From: Mucilaginibacter sp.
GTDB lineage: Bacteria; Bacteroidota; Bacteroidia; Sphingobacteriales; Sphingobacteriaceae
Reading direction: 5' to 3'
Assembly: GCA_030445275.1 (NCBI GenBank)
Contig: JAUCSE010000040.1
Coordinates: 62,001 to 126,000 of the forward strand
DNA length: 64,000 nt
Shown here: positions 18,386 to 27,057 of the stretch, in pieces
How positions within the stretch are numbered: position 1 is the stretch's first letter
Layout: each line of letters opens with the position of its first letter
The notes under the pieces: generated by a model
What the model saw: only the letters and a program-made list of their open reading frames with translations
The model's database searches: none
What the model was told of the DNA's origin: nothing
Made by a program: the position numbers and the translations under genes

Positions 18386-19603
18386 TTATTTTTTAATTGC
18401 AAATGCCTCATATCTTTTCATCGCCTCAATAAAATAATAGTCGGCATAAGTTAATGGCACATCAATTTCTGTACCTGCAGGAAAATGCCCCACACTATGC
18501 TGTAAAATAAAGCCACCGTTTGTTCTGGCTGCTGCTTTATATGGCGGTAGTGACAATGTTTTTAATATGGATTGTGCCGTATTGAAATATTCCTGACCGC
18601 TTTTAGTATCCGTATAACGACAAAGCTCTAATAAAGCCGAAGCCATGATAGCCGCAGCTGATGCATCTCTGAGGGCATTAGGAATATTGGTGGCATTAAA
18701 ATCCCAGTAAGGTATTTTATCAGCCGGCAAATTGGGATTGGTTAATATAAAATGAGCGATGTTCTGCGCCTGGTCAAGATATTTTTTATCTTTTGTTTCG
18801 CGATACATTACCGTGTAGCCATACAAACCCCAGGCCTGTCCCCTTGCCCATGCCGATTCATTGGCGAAACCTTGTGCTGTTTTCTTTTCTTTAACCGCGC
18901 CGGTTTGAGCATCATAATTGATCACATGGTATGAACTATAATCGGGCCTGAAATGATTTTTCATGGTGGTATTGGCGTGGGTAACCGCTATTTTATAATA
19001 ACTGGAATCGCCGGTTTCTTTGGTTGCCCAAAACAACAGTTCCAAGTTCATCATGTTATCAATGATCACCAGGTAGTCTGACTGATTTTTTGAATCCCAT
19101 GATTTTATACAGCCTACCGTTGGATTAAACCTGGTGGACAATGATTTGGCACTGTTGATCAATATTTGTTTATACTCCGGCTTTGGTTCAATGCTATTGG
19201 CATTGCCAAAGCTGCAAAACATCATAAAACCCAGGTTATGGGTATGCGTATTAAATTGTTCTTTGGCCAAAACGCCTAATATGCGGTTACTTTCGGCCAG
19301 TAATTGCTGATCCTTATTTTGCTCGTATAAATACAATAAACTACCAGGGTAAAAGCCGCTGCACCACCAGCCAGAGTTGCTGTTTTCCTGTTTGTTTGTT
19401 GTAGGGTGATATGTTTTGGGGAACTCCTCAGGCCCTATTTTAGTTGCCAGCACTTTATACTGCGCATCGGCATCGTTAAAGTTTTTTTTAATAGTGGATA
19501 AAAGCTCTTTCTGAGGCTTGAAACTAACCTGCGAAAAGGAACTTACACTTAAGGTGGCAAAAAAAATAGTACAGACAAAAAGAGGTAAAATTTTAAATTT
19601 CAT
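18386..19603 (-). CDS. Secreted GH88-like unsaturated glucuronyl hydrolase
   Basis: (alpha/alpha)6-barrel glycosidase of 405 residues with a signal peptide ending about SSFSQ (residue 25). GH88 enzymes remove 4,5-unsaturated uronic acids left by polysaccharide lyases. Visible features are GWWCSGFYPGSLLYLY, THNLGFMMFCSFGNA, VIIDNMMNLELLFWA (catalytic aspartate about D182), NESAWARGQAWGLYGY and ALRDASAAAIMASALLEL. The position usually occupied by the first essential aspartate (HDLGF) is asparagine here (about N123, codon aac), so activity may be lost or changed. No lyase gene is nearby. Confidence 0.88.
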   Translation of the reverse strand: MKFKILPLFVCTIFFATLSVSSFSQVSFKPQKELLSTIKKNFNDADAQYKVLATKIGPEEFPKTYHPTTNKQENSNSGWWCSGFYPGSLLYLYEQNKDQQLLAESNRILGVLAKEQFNTHTHNLGFMMFCSFGNANSIEPKPEYKQILINSAKSLSTRFNPTVGCIKSWDSKNQSDYLVIIDNMMNLELLFWATKETGDSSYYKIAVTHANTTMKNHFRPDYSSYHVINYDAQTGAVKEKKTAQGFANESAWARGQAWGLYGYTVMYRETKDKKYLDQAQNIAHFILTNPNLPADKIPYWDFNATNIPNALRDASAAAIMASALLELCRYTDTKSGQEYFNTAQSILKTLSLPPYKAAARTNGGFILQHSVGHFPAGTEIDVPLTYADYYFIEAMKRYEAFAIKK

Positions 19604-19760
19604 AAATGGTATTTGTAAAGAATTGGCTGGCTATAAAAATGCATATTTTGAATGGAATTTCAAGGCACTAATCAAGTTTGTTAAATCGATTTATTAAAAA
19701 AACACTATTACCTAATAAATATCAAAGAAAAAAAATTACAATATAGTGATTTTAATATAT

Positions 19761-19772
19761 GTAGTTAACTAC
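19761..19772. promoter_or_regulatory. Palindromic operator candidate upstream of GNAT-MarR
   Basis: gtagttaactac is a perfect 12-bp palindrome 33 bases before the GNAT start, and cgtata/tatacg half-sites bracket 19772-19799. Since the second gene of the unit encodes a MarR-type regulator, and MarR dimers bind palindromes in their own promoters, this is a plausible autoregulatory site. Confidence 0.4.
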
Positions 19773-19804
19773 GTATACTTGTACATAAATACAAATATAC
19801 GAGT

Positions 19805-20314
19805 ATGTCATTAACAATAGAACCGATCTACAATGATCAGATACAGCAAATTGCAGACCTTATTTTACCTATACAACAAATTGAATTTAATGTACCCATT
19901 ACGCTTGAGGCACAGCCCGACCTGTTAGATATAGAAGCAAATTATCACAAAAACGGCGGCTGCTTTTGGGGAGTAAAACAGGAGAGTGAAGTGGTTGGTA
20001 CCATTGCCCTGATTGCAACCGGACATAACGCCGGAGCCATTCGTAAAATGTTTGTTAAAAAAGAATTTCGTGGTAAAGAAACAGGAATTGCGCAACGCTT
20101 GCTTGACACTCTTATTGATTATTGCCGTAAACATGACATCAGCGATGTGTATTTGGGAACGGTTGACGTACTTAAAGCTGCACACCGCTTTTATGAGCGT
20201 AATAATTTTGAGCGAATTGATGCCAATGATTTACCTGTCTATTTCCCAAGAATGGCAATAGATACTATATTTTATTCTTTACATTTGGATTTACCCGATC
20301 AGGATGCTAAATAA
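19805..20314 (+). CDS. GNAT family N-acetyltransferase
   Basis: 169-residue acetyl-CoA-dependent acetyltransferase. The GNAT fold is recognisable from VVGTIALIATGHNAGAIRKMFVKKEFRGKETGIAQRLLDTLI (motif A with the acyl-CoA pyrophosphate loop, here RGKETGIA) and the C-terminal AHRFYERNNFERI. The acceptor substrate is unknown. Its last 11 bases overlap the MarR gene, so the two are translationally coupled. Confidence 0.9.
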   Translation: MSLTIEPIYNDQIQQIADLILPIQQIEFNVPITLEAQPDLLDIEANYHKNGGCFWGVKQESEVVGTIALIATGHNAGAIRKMFVKKEFRGKETGIAQRLLDTLIDYCRKHDISDVYLGTVDVLKAAHRFYERNNFERIDANDLPVYFPRMAIDTIFYSLHLDLPDQDAK

Positions 20315-20801
20315 TATAATTGACGATGCCGGTATTTTGGCCATTTCAACAAGGCTTCAACGGCTAAGTGAGCACATACGTAAAGAGGGTTTTTTAATAT
20401 ATAAAGCCAATGGCATTCATTTTGAACCTAAATGGTTTCCTGTAATTTACACCCTGCATCTTAAATCTGTATTAAGCGTGGTTGAATTAGCTGCAGAAAT
20501 TGGCTATACCCATCCATCTACTATCAGCCTGTTAAAAGAACTGGAAAAGGAAAAACTTATTCGCTCAAAACCGGATAAAAATGATGAACGTAAACGGCTG
20601 ATACTATTAACCAGGAAAGGAAAAACCCTGGTTGAACAAATGCAACCGGTATGGCAGATTATTGTTGCGGTGACGGCAGAACTGACCGCCACCCCTAACA
20701 ATATCATGAGTGCAATCACAGAGGTAGAAGAACAGTTAAGAGAAAAAAGTTTTGTAGAAAGAGCCAAACGGTATATGCCACCAAAAGAAACGGATTTATA
20801 A
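20304..20801 (+). CDS. MarR family transcriptional regulator
   Basis: 165-residue winged-helix regulator. The DNA-binding core contains LSVVELAAEIGYTHPSTISLLKELEKEKLI (helix-turn-helix) and the wing KPDKNDERKRLILLTRKGK with the conserved D-R pattern. Helices at both ends form the dimer interface. It starts at an ATG inside the end of the GNAT gene (11-base overlap). The palindrome upstream of the pair is a likely target. The effector is unknown. Confidence 0.92.
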   Translation: MLNNIIDDAGILAISTRLQRLSEHIRKEGFLIYKANGIHFEPKWFPVIYTLHLKSVLSVVELAAEIGYTHPSTISLLKELEKEKLIRSKPDKNDERKRLILLTRKGKTLVEQMQPVWQIIVAVTAELTATPNNIMSAITEVEEQLREKSFVERAKRYMPPKETDL

Positions 20802-20838
20802 CTGCAGGAGTATGTAGTTTCAAGTTGGTAGTGATTAT

Positions 20839-23037
20839 TTATAACCCAAAACAAACATACTGATCACCTGACTTACTGCCGATTTTGCCGCCACCGCAGG
20901 CTATTATGATGTACTGCTTACCATCTATAGCGTAAGTGCCAGGTGTAGCATAACCTGCGGCCGGTAGCTGGGCCTCCCATACTACTTTGCCCGTTCTTTT
21001 ATCAAACGCGCGGATCTTTTCGTCTTTGGTGGCGGCAATAAATACCAGTCCACCTTTGGTTACCAATGGACCACCATAGTTTTCGGTACCAGTAACAGGG
21101 ATACCTCTTTTGGTGAGTTCCGGGTATTCGCCCAGGGGAACTTTCCATAATAGTTTACCTGAAGTAAGATCGATCGCATTCAGCGTGCCCCAGGGTGGTT
21201 TTATGCCGGGATAGCCGTCCTTATCCAAAAACCGGTTATAGCCCGCCATAGTATAAGGAACCTCATCTACAACGTTCTTTTCCAGTTTGGTGTTGGTGAT
21301 CCTGTTGGTGGTTGGTTCCTTAGCTATTACTTTGGCTGCTTTAGCATCCGGTAGTTTAAGTAAAAACGCCAGCAAGGCCTTTTTATCAGCCTGGGCTATT
21401 TGTTTAAAGGAGGGCATCATATTACGCCCGTTGGCAATAATCTGACTTACTTGATCCTCCTTATACTTTTTGCCAATGTTCACCAACGACGGATAAGATG
21501 TGCCATTGCCCTTCAATTCAGGGCCGTGGCAGCTAATACAGTTTTTATTATAGATCACCTGGCCTATCCCTTTTAACGACTGATCATTGCTGACTTTGGG
21601 TACATTGATCATGACCTGCGCCCAGGGCAGTTCGGAGCTGTTCACATACATGATCTTTGTTTCCTGATCAACAGCCGCACCACCCCACTCGCCGCCACCA
21701 TCAAAACCAGGAAATATCCAGCCACCTGCTTTACTCGGTGGGGTAAACATGATACGGTTTTTAACCTGATCATACTTTTGCAGCATATCCCGGTGTGTTT
21801 CGGGCGATAGATCCGTTACATCCTCCGGATTAAAGATCTGTCTTGCAAAAGGCTCTGGTAAAGTAGGTATAGGCTGGGTTAGCCAGGGCTGTTCGCCCGG
21901 CAAAGCTTTGGTTGGTACTGGTTTTTCGGTTATAGGAAATATAGGCTTGCCATTGGTACGATCAAACATAAAAATATAACCATGCTTGGTGGTTTGTGCT
22001 ATGACATCTACTTGTTTACCATCATGGGTTATGGTTACCAGGTTAGGATTGGCAGCCAGGTCGCGATCCCACAGATCATGATGTACTACCTGAAAATGCC
22101 ATATATATTTACCAGTAGCAGCATCCAATGCCAATAATGAATTTCCAAACAGGTTTTGTCCTTTGCGGAACCCACCATAAAAATCGCCCCCAATAGAACC
22201 TGTAGGGATATAAACTATACCACGTTTCTCGTCCAGTGCCATGCCTGCCCAGCTGTTAGCCCCGCCAAATTTTTTATAGGCAGCTGTATCCTGCCAGGTT
22301 TCATAACCTTTTTCGCCAGGGTATGGTATGGTGTGGAATATCCATCTTAATTTACCTGTACGTATATCATAGGCTCTGATATGTCCCGGCGCGGCATCGG
22401 CAGATTCGGCTACACGGGTACCCACAATAAAAAGATCTTTATAAACCACACCCGGCGTAGTACCCGCCACAAACGATTTAGTTTCGCGCCCCAGATCTTT
22501 AGTCAGGTCAATATAACCTCCCTTACCAAATGTGCTTATCGGCAACCCGGTTTCGGCATCAATGGCAAAGGTTTTGGCACCTACACTGTAAATAATGCGT
22601 TTCTCGCCACCATCATTATTTTGCCAGTAAATTACGCCTCGGCATACTTTGTAATAAGCCATCGGATCGCCGTTATTGGTGGTATCGCCCTTTGCAGGGT
22701 CAAACAGCCACCTTTGTTTGCCGGTAGCGGCATCCAGAGCAAACAGTTTCAACTTCGGACTGGTTCCATACAATACCCTATCAACCATAATAGGGTTACA
22801 CTGGTTCTGGCTCCGGTTGGCCGAATCTTTATCGTGAGTGCTATAGGTCCAGGCTACTTTGAGCTTGTTTACGTTGCTTAAGTTGATCTCCCCATTTGAT
22901 GAATAACGTGTGCCTTCTTTTGTGCCTGCATAGGTTTGCCAACCGTTGTAACCAGTAGTATCAATAGTCGATTTATTTTTACAGGAGCAATAAGCAATCG
23001 ATAAAACAGTAAGTAAAGAAAGCAACTTCATCTTCAT
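20839..23037 (-). CDS. PQQ-dependent dehydrogenase with cytochrome c domain
   Basis: Quinoprotein alcohol/sugar dehydrogenase of 732 residues, exported as a probable lipoprotein (LLTVLSIAYCSC). The beta-propeller shows repeated W-docking motifs (LFALDAATGKQRWLFDP, LLALDAATGKYIWHF, AIDLTSGKLLWKVPLG, AFDKRTGKVVWEAQLP), and a cytochrome c domain is inserted with haem motif CISCH at about residues 500-504. Glucose-type PQQ dehydrogenases of this architecture oxidise sugars or alcohols in the periplasm. No PQQ synthesis genes are in the window, so the cofactor may be scavenged or made elsewhere. It lies 18 bases downstream of the DUF885 gene. Confidence 0.92.
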   Translation of the reverse strand: MKMKLLSLLTVLSIAYCSCKNKSTIDTTGYNGWQTYAGTKEGTRYSSNGEINLSNVNKLKVAWTYSTHDKDSANRSQNQCNPIMVDRVLYGTSPKLKLFALDAATGKQRWLFDPAKGDTTNNGDPMAYYKVCRGVIYWQNNDGGEKRIIYSVGAKTFAIDAETGLPISTFGKGGYIDLTKDLGRETKSFVAGTTPGVVYKDLFIVGTRVAESADAAPGHIRAYDIRTGKLRWIFHTIPYPGEKGYETWQDTAAYKKFGGANSWAGMALDEKRGIVYIPTGSIGGDFYGGFRKGQNLFGNSLLALDAATGKYIWHFQVVHHDLWDRDLAANPNLVTITHDGKQVDVIAQTTKHGYIFMFDRTNGKPIFPITEKPVPTKALPGEQPWLTQPIPTLPEPFARQIFNPEDVTDLSPETHRDMLQKYDQVKNRIMFTPPSKAGGWIFPGFDGGGEWGGAAVDQETKIMYVNSSELPWAQVMINVPKVSNDQSLKGIGQVIYNKNCISCHGPELKGNGTSYPSLVNIGKKYKEDQVSQIIANGRNMMPSFKQIAQADKKALLAFLLKLPDAKAAKVIAKEPTTNRITNTKLEKNVVDEVPYTMAGYNRFLDKDGYPGIKPPWGTLNAIDLTSGKLLWKVPLGEYPELTKRGIPVTGTENYGGPLVTKGGLVFIAATKDEKIRAFDKRTGKVVWEAQLPAAGYATPGTYAIDGKQYIIIACGGGKIGSKSGDQYVCFGL

Positions 23038-23055
23038 GATCTGCAGATTAATGTT

Positions 23056-24366
23056 TTATTTATTAATCAAACTTGCGGGTGCCACCTCATTACTCAGCAA
23101 TTTACCAAACAATTCCCAGCGTTTTTCGGGCGCTTTGGTGGTGCCGCCGTTTCTTTCAATGTAGTTTTTCACCAGGTCCTGTCCGTAGTTATAATTAATC
23201 ACATAGCTGCGGTATTTTTTGATAAAACTGAGCGATTTATCGGCAGTTTCATCATTCATAAGGCAATATTTGGTGAGGTAAGTTCTGGCTTTATCGCGCG
23301 ACATGGTATTGTTAATCAGTCCTCTGGCCGCCTCATTGCGGGCATAATTTAAATTACCTTTAATAGCCAATGCTTTAAAATAAAGCTCAACACCGGCGGT
23401 ATCCAAACCAGCCAGGGGCAGTAATACATTTTTGGCGAATTTCACTTTATCATCACCCGGGAAAGCTACCTCAATACCATAATTGGCGCTACCCTCGGCA
23501 ATTAATGATTGCGGACTGAACAGCGGATAAAGAGAGATCTCCACCCATCCCTTTTTTCGGTACAAATTCCTCTCTAACAGCATATTATACACATGATGCC
23601 CGGGATAACTTTCATGACTGCCCACATCAATAGCCCGATCAATAAATATTTTCAAGTCGGTATTTATTTGCACAGTGCTTTTGTAATTGCCTTTATACCA
23701 GTTATAACCACTCCATGGTTTATTGGTTACGTATTCTAAAGTAAAAGCCTCGCCCGCAGGTAAGGTGTAATGGGCCATAGTCCGTTTACGAGCTTCGGCA
23801 ATAGCTGCTTTTATTACCGGGTCCAGTTTATCCTTCGGAATAATAAATTTGTTGGCCAATTTTTGGAACCGGTCATTCACGCGACCCTTTCCAGGCAAGA
23901 TGCTATCCAGCAGAGCTATCTGCCCTTTAAAATAATCTTCATTGTAAATGGGTGCGGCAACACCAAAAAGCTCTCTTGATTCTTCATCAAATGGGCGCTC
24001 CTCGCCAGAAAAGATCCGGATACGGCGACCAAACGCGATCAACTGATCTGATATCCAGCTGGCCCGCATTTTATTGGAATCTATAGTTGATGAGGTCGAG
24101 ATCACCTTCAAATCGTTCATCAGACTATTGACATTGGCCAGTAAACTATCTTTCGGGAATTCCTTAGCAGCTTCCTGTTTGGGTTTCAATGAATCAGGGC
24201 CATAATAGGCATCCACAAAATCACTATCATACTGACCAATGGTTAAGCCAAGCTTTACATATTCAATGGCCAAGCTGTTCAGCTTCTTGTTCTCCTGTTC
24301 CTGGGCCGGATCATGACCGCATGAAAATAAGGAAAGTATAGGTAAAAAAAGCAATAGTTTTTTCAT
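23056..24366 (-). CDS. DUF885 family lipoprotein (metallopeptidase-like)
   Basis: 436-residue lipoprotein: lipobox LSLFSC, acylated cysteine about C16. The DUF885 signature HESYPGHH (about 251-258) combines H-E and H-H metal ligands as in zinc hydrolases, with a downstream glutamate-rich helix (AEGSANYGIEVAFP). These proteins are predicted peptidases, often annotated so without proof. First gene of a likely pair with the PQQ dehydrogenase; the reason for that pairing is unclear. Confidence 0.85.
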   Translation of the reverse strand: MKKLLLFLPILSLFSCGHDPAQEQENKKLNSLAIEYVKLGLTIGQYDSDFVDAYYGPDSLKPKQEAAKEFPKDSLLANVNSLMNDLKVISTSSTIDSNKMRASWISDQLIAFGRRIRIFSGEERPFDEESRELFGVAAPIYNEDYFKGQIALLDSILPGKGRVNDRFQKLANKFIIPKDKLDPVIKAAIAEARKRTMAHYTLPAGEAFTLEYVTNKPWSGYNWYKGNYKSTVQINTDLKIFIDRAIDVGSHESYPGHHVYNMLLERNLYRKKGWVEISLYPLFSPQSLIAEGSANYGIEVAFPGDDKVKFAKNVLLPLAGLDTAGVELYFKALAIKGNLNYARNEAARGLINNTMSRDKARTYLTKYCLMNDETADKSLSFIKKYRSYVINYNYGQDLVKNYIERNGGTTKAPEKRWELFGKLLSNEVAPASLINK

Positions 24367-24821
24367 GGTAAATTATGCTGTTCAAGTAAATGTTGAACAA
24401 GATAATGATTCCATTGTTTACAAAACAAAAACCCTTTATGTCACACATAGTGAATATGCATATTGAAGAGCGCTCAATTGCCGCTTAGGCTGTTACTTTG
24501 TCTTGATACAAAGTAACCAAAAATCAAGTCAGCAGAAATAATTCTTTGTGCACAAAGCCTTTGCCCTGCAAACCACCCGGAACCACAGGCTGCAAACAGT
24601 TACCCCTCCGCCAGCCGGCGGATCGCACATTGCCCTCCCCTCTGCAAATATTTGCTATGCCCCTGCCACCGCACAAAGCTCCATGTTCTGCCTGCTTTCG
24701 TCCGAAGCTTATCTGCTGACGGAAAAAGAAAGTTTTGTAAAACCCTTTAACCTGTTTAACGGCGAAGTCCTTGTGAACACAGTTGAAATATGTTCATGTG
24801 AAAAATTCAGACTCAGATAGC
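24367..24821. repeat. Gap with a hairpin-bearing interspersed element
   Basis: 455 bases without a convincing gene. A perfect 10-bp hairpin, gttactttgt (24492-24501) with acaaagtaac (24508-24517), is followed by caaaaatcaagtcagcag. The next ~290 bases are richer in C and G than the surrounding gaps and carry a 90-codon open frame (24548-24820) whose protein looks unlike any family. I recall similar 'acaaagtaacc-aaaaatcaag' elements as repeats in Sphingobacteriaceae genomes, so I read this as an interspersed element rather than a gene. Confidence 0.55.
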
Positions 24822-26507
24822 TTAGCCCCAGTTAAAATCTACCACCCTGTTATTCAGCTTCCATTTAGTGGGTTGCATATTGGTCATCCAATCTAAAGGC
24901 TCGCCTAAAGGTTGTACTTGGGCGGCTTGGGCAAACGCCTGCTTTACAACATCCCGCTGATCGGTTCCCAAAGCCTCAGGTTGGGCCGATATAAAGAGCG
25001 GTGCACCGCTTTCGGCCAGTAATTGCAGCCATTGTTTATTTCTATCCCAGGATATATCTTTTGTTAAACCAACACAATCACCGTCGGTAGCGTAAAAGGT
25101 GTCATGTTGTGGCAGGCGGAAAGCCAGCGTGTTAACACCCATTTTACGGGTGCGGTCCCATTCCCTGCCGCTGGTATCATCGCCAATGCGGCAAAGTTCA
25201 AATACCCCGGCTGATAGATGACTCATGGTGTTACAGCCAATCACATACATATCGCCTGCTGCCTCACGAATAGCGCTATACAGATCATTGATGATCTCGG
25301 CAGTTGTTTTACTCCTGTCCTGAAAATTCCATCCCGGGGCGGTGATACTGTTCTTCATATCAAATCCCCAGCGGCCGGTAATATCATAGGTGCTAAAATC
25401 ATGTTTTACCATTTCATAGCCCCACTGTTTATAAACATCAAAATTGTGCTTAATCCTTTCAATATTTTCAGGGATGGTAGGATCAAGCACAGGATTCTTT
25501 GGATTGTCCCTACCGGGGATTTTTGGAGCTAATAAACTAGCCTTTTCATCATGCCGGGCACAAAGCGGGCGCATCCACAAACCAGGGCGCATCCCTAAGC
25601 CTTTTATTTCATTACCCAGCAAATGCATGTCTTTAAACTTATCGTTTGGTTTTGAGAAATCATCATTCCAACCACCATCACCAGGCAGTAAAGGCGAATA
25701 GGTAGCCCAACCTGCGTCAACTACCGAAAACGGACGGTTATTGGTATCAGTAACCAGTTCGGCCATCATCGCGGTGGTTTTCTTAATCAGATCGAACGAG
25801 TTATTGCCATAAGCAAAGTACCAGTCATTTATTCCATATACCGGTTGTTTGGGTAATCGAGGCTTTGAGCACATTATGCTACAAAAACGCCGGGTGGTAT
25901 GAAAAGGATTTTCGTCTATTTTACCATTAGTAGTAATAATATCGGCAGCATGCAATTCGCGCGAACCCAACAACACACCATTACCGCCCGAATGAGTATC
26001 TAAGGTGAGTTCCAGGCTATCTTTATCCAACTCCCACCAGCAAATGCTTTTGCAGCCGGTTTTTACGCCAAAACAGGCAGTTTGCTTATCATCATGTATA
26101 ATTACATACCAGGGGTTTTTAACACCTTCTGGTTTTGTTTTCCACTCCAGATCGCCATAAGAGCGCTCCCAATGGTCGCCCAGGAATTTGGAATTGGCTG
26201 GCAGATCATGTTTCCACTTTAAACGTACGGCATTCAATTGCTGTGTTGGCGACTGTACAAATACTCCTTTTGAATTATTTCTGTTCTTCAGAGTAACCGT
26301 AATGTCCTTATAAGTAAATAAAGTCCCACCGGTACCTTGGAGTTTAAACCACTCTTCACCAGATTGCGCCCAAACTTCGTCAGGAGCATTAATTGCTGTT
26401 GTTTGGGTCGATGTTGCATAGGTAAGTCTGCTGAAAAATACCGCAGCTGTGGTAGCTGCAGAAAGTTTGATAAAGTGTCGCCTTTGCATAGTAATAATTG
26501 GTTTCAC
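24822..26507 (-). CDS. Exported alpha-galactosidase-like glycosidase (clan GH-D)
   Basis: 561 residues with a twin-arginine-type signal (MQRRHFIKLSAATTAAVFF). An internal ATG seven codons in would give the shorter, more typical Tat start. A beta-sandwich (about 45-210) precedes a TIM barrel (about 222-530). Clan GH-D hallmarks: WMRPLCA, MVKHDFSTYD (probable nucleophile about D370) and CRIGDDTSGREW (acid/base about D443 or D444). GH27/GH36-type enzymes release alpha-galactose, but substrate in this subfamily is unproven. It is monocistronic, on the same strand as the sugar-oxidation cluster further right. Confidence 0.83.
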   Translation of the reverse strand: MKPIITMQRRHFIKLSAATTAAVFFSRLTYATSTQTTAINAPDEVWAQSGEEWFKLQGTGGTLFTYKDITVTLKNRNNSKGVFVQSPTQQLNAVRLKWKHDLPANSKFLGDHWERSYGDLEWKTKPEGVKNPWYVIIHDDKQTACFGVKTGCKSICWWELDKDSLELTLDTHSGGNGVLLGSRELHAADIITTNGKIDENPFHTTRRFCSIMCSKPRLPKQPVYGINDWYFAYGNNSFDLIKKTTAMMAELVTDTNNRPFSVVDAGWATYSPLLPGDGGWNDDFSKPNDKFKDMHLLGNEIKGLGMRPGLWMRPLCARHDEKASLLAPKIPGRDNPKNPVLDPTIPENIERIKHNFDVYKQWGYEMVKHDFSTYDITGRWGFDMKNSITAPGWNFQDRSKTTAEIINDLYSAIREAAGDMYVIGCNTMSHLSAGVFELCRIGDDTSGREWDRTRKMGVNTLAFRLPQHDTFYATDGDCVGLTKDISWDRNKQWLQLLAESGAPLFISAQPEALGTDQRDVVKQAFAQAAQVQPLGEPLDWMTNMQPTKWKLNNRVVDFNWG

Positions 26508-26582
26508 AACATTACTAAAATGTTTTAGCTAATACTAATAAAAAGTTCAATTAGTACTCATTTCAGCGGGGTGGTTCAGAAT

Positions 26583-26951
26583 CTAGTTATCCTTTAAAAG
26601 ATTCCTTATTTTACTCAGCAACTCATTTATATCAAACGGTTTGGCTAGAAAATCATCAGCTCCGGCTTCATAAGCAGAGCGTTCAATGTCCCTGCTGGCC
26701 GATATCATAATAATAGGAATGCCTTGTGTGTTTTTCTTTTGTTTCAGTTCGCGGCAAATGTCCCTTCCATCAAAACCCGACATCCAGATATCCAACAGTA
26801 ACAGGTCCGGAAATCCGGTTTGCATGTCCAAAAGCGTAGCCCCGTTCACAGTCGACGAAACCTGGTAACCTTCAAAATCAAGGATGATCTCTACCGCATC
26901 CACAATCCCCGGATCATCGTCAGCAATCATGATTTTTTTCATATTCTCCAC
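26583..26951 (-). CDS. Orphan single-domain response regulator
   Basis: Receiver-only protein of 122 residues. IMIADDDPG acidic pocket, phospho-acceptor about D54 in LLLLDIWMSGFDG, conserved serine in MISASRD and lysine in DDFLAKPFDINELL. No histidine kinase adjoins it. The start could be the first or the fourth codon (MENM or MKKI). Partner and output unknown. Confidence 0.92.
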   Translation of the reverse strand: MENMKKIMIADDDPGIVDAVEIILDFEGYQVSSTVNGATLLDMQTGFPDLLLLDIWMSGFDGRDICRELKQKKNTQGIPIIMISASRDIERSAYEAGADDFLAKPFDINELLSKIRNLLKDN

Positions 26952-27057
26952 TCATCAAAACAGCACAAAAATCAAGCCTATAACAAATAACTCTACCGTT
27001 AAGTTTTAACTGGTAGTTTTAAACATTTCCGTAGAGGTAATGCCAATAAAAACACAG

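Noticed and set aside
22381..22881. 166-codon plus-strand frame opposite the PQQ dehydrogenase
   Set aside because: Reverse-strand reading of the propeller repeats; composition and lack of motifs argue against a gene.
24548..24820. 90-codon open frame in the gap between DUF885 and the alpha-galactosidase-like gene
   Set aside because: Lies inside a hairpin-bearing repeat-like element, has no recognisable family and starts without support; treated as non-coding.
26583..26951. Linking the orphan response regulator to the sugar-oxidation cluster
   Set aside because: Separated by a NIPSNAP gene and a strong terminator, and no kinase is present; linkage unsupported.
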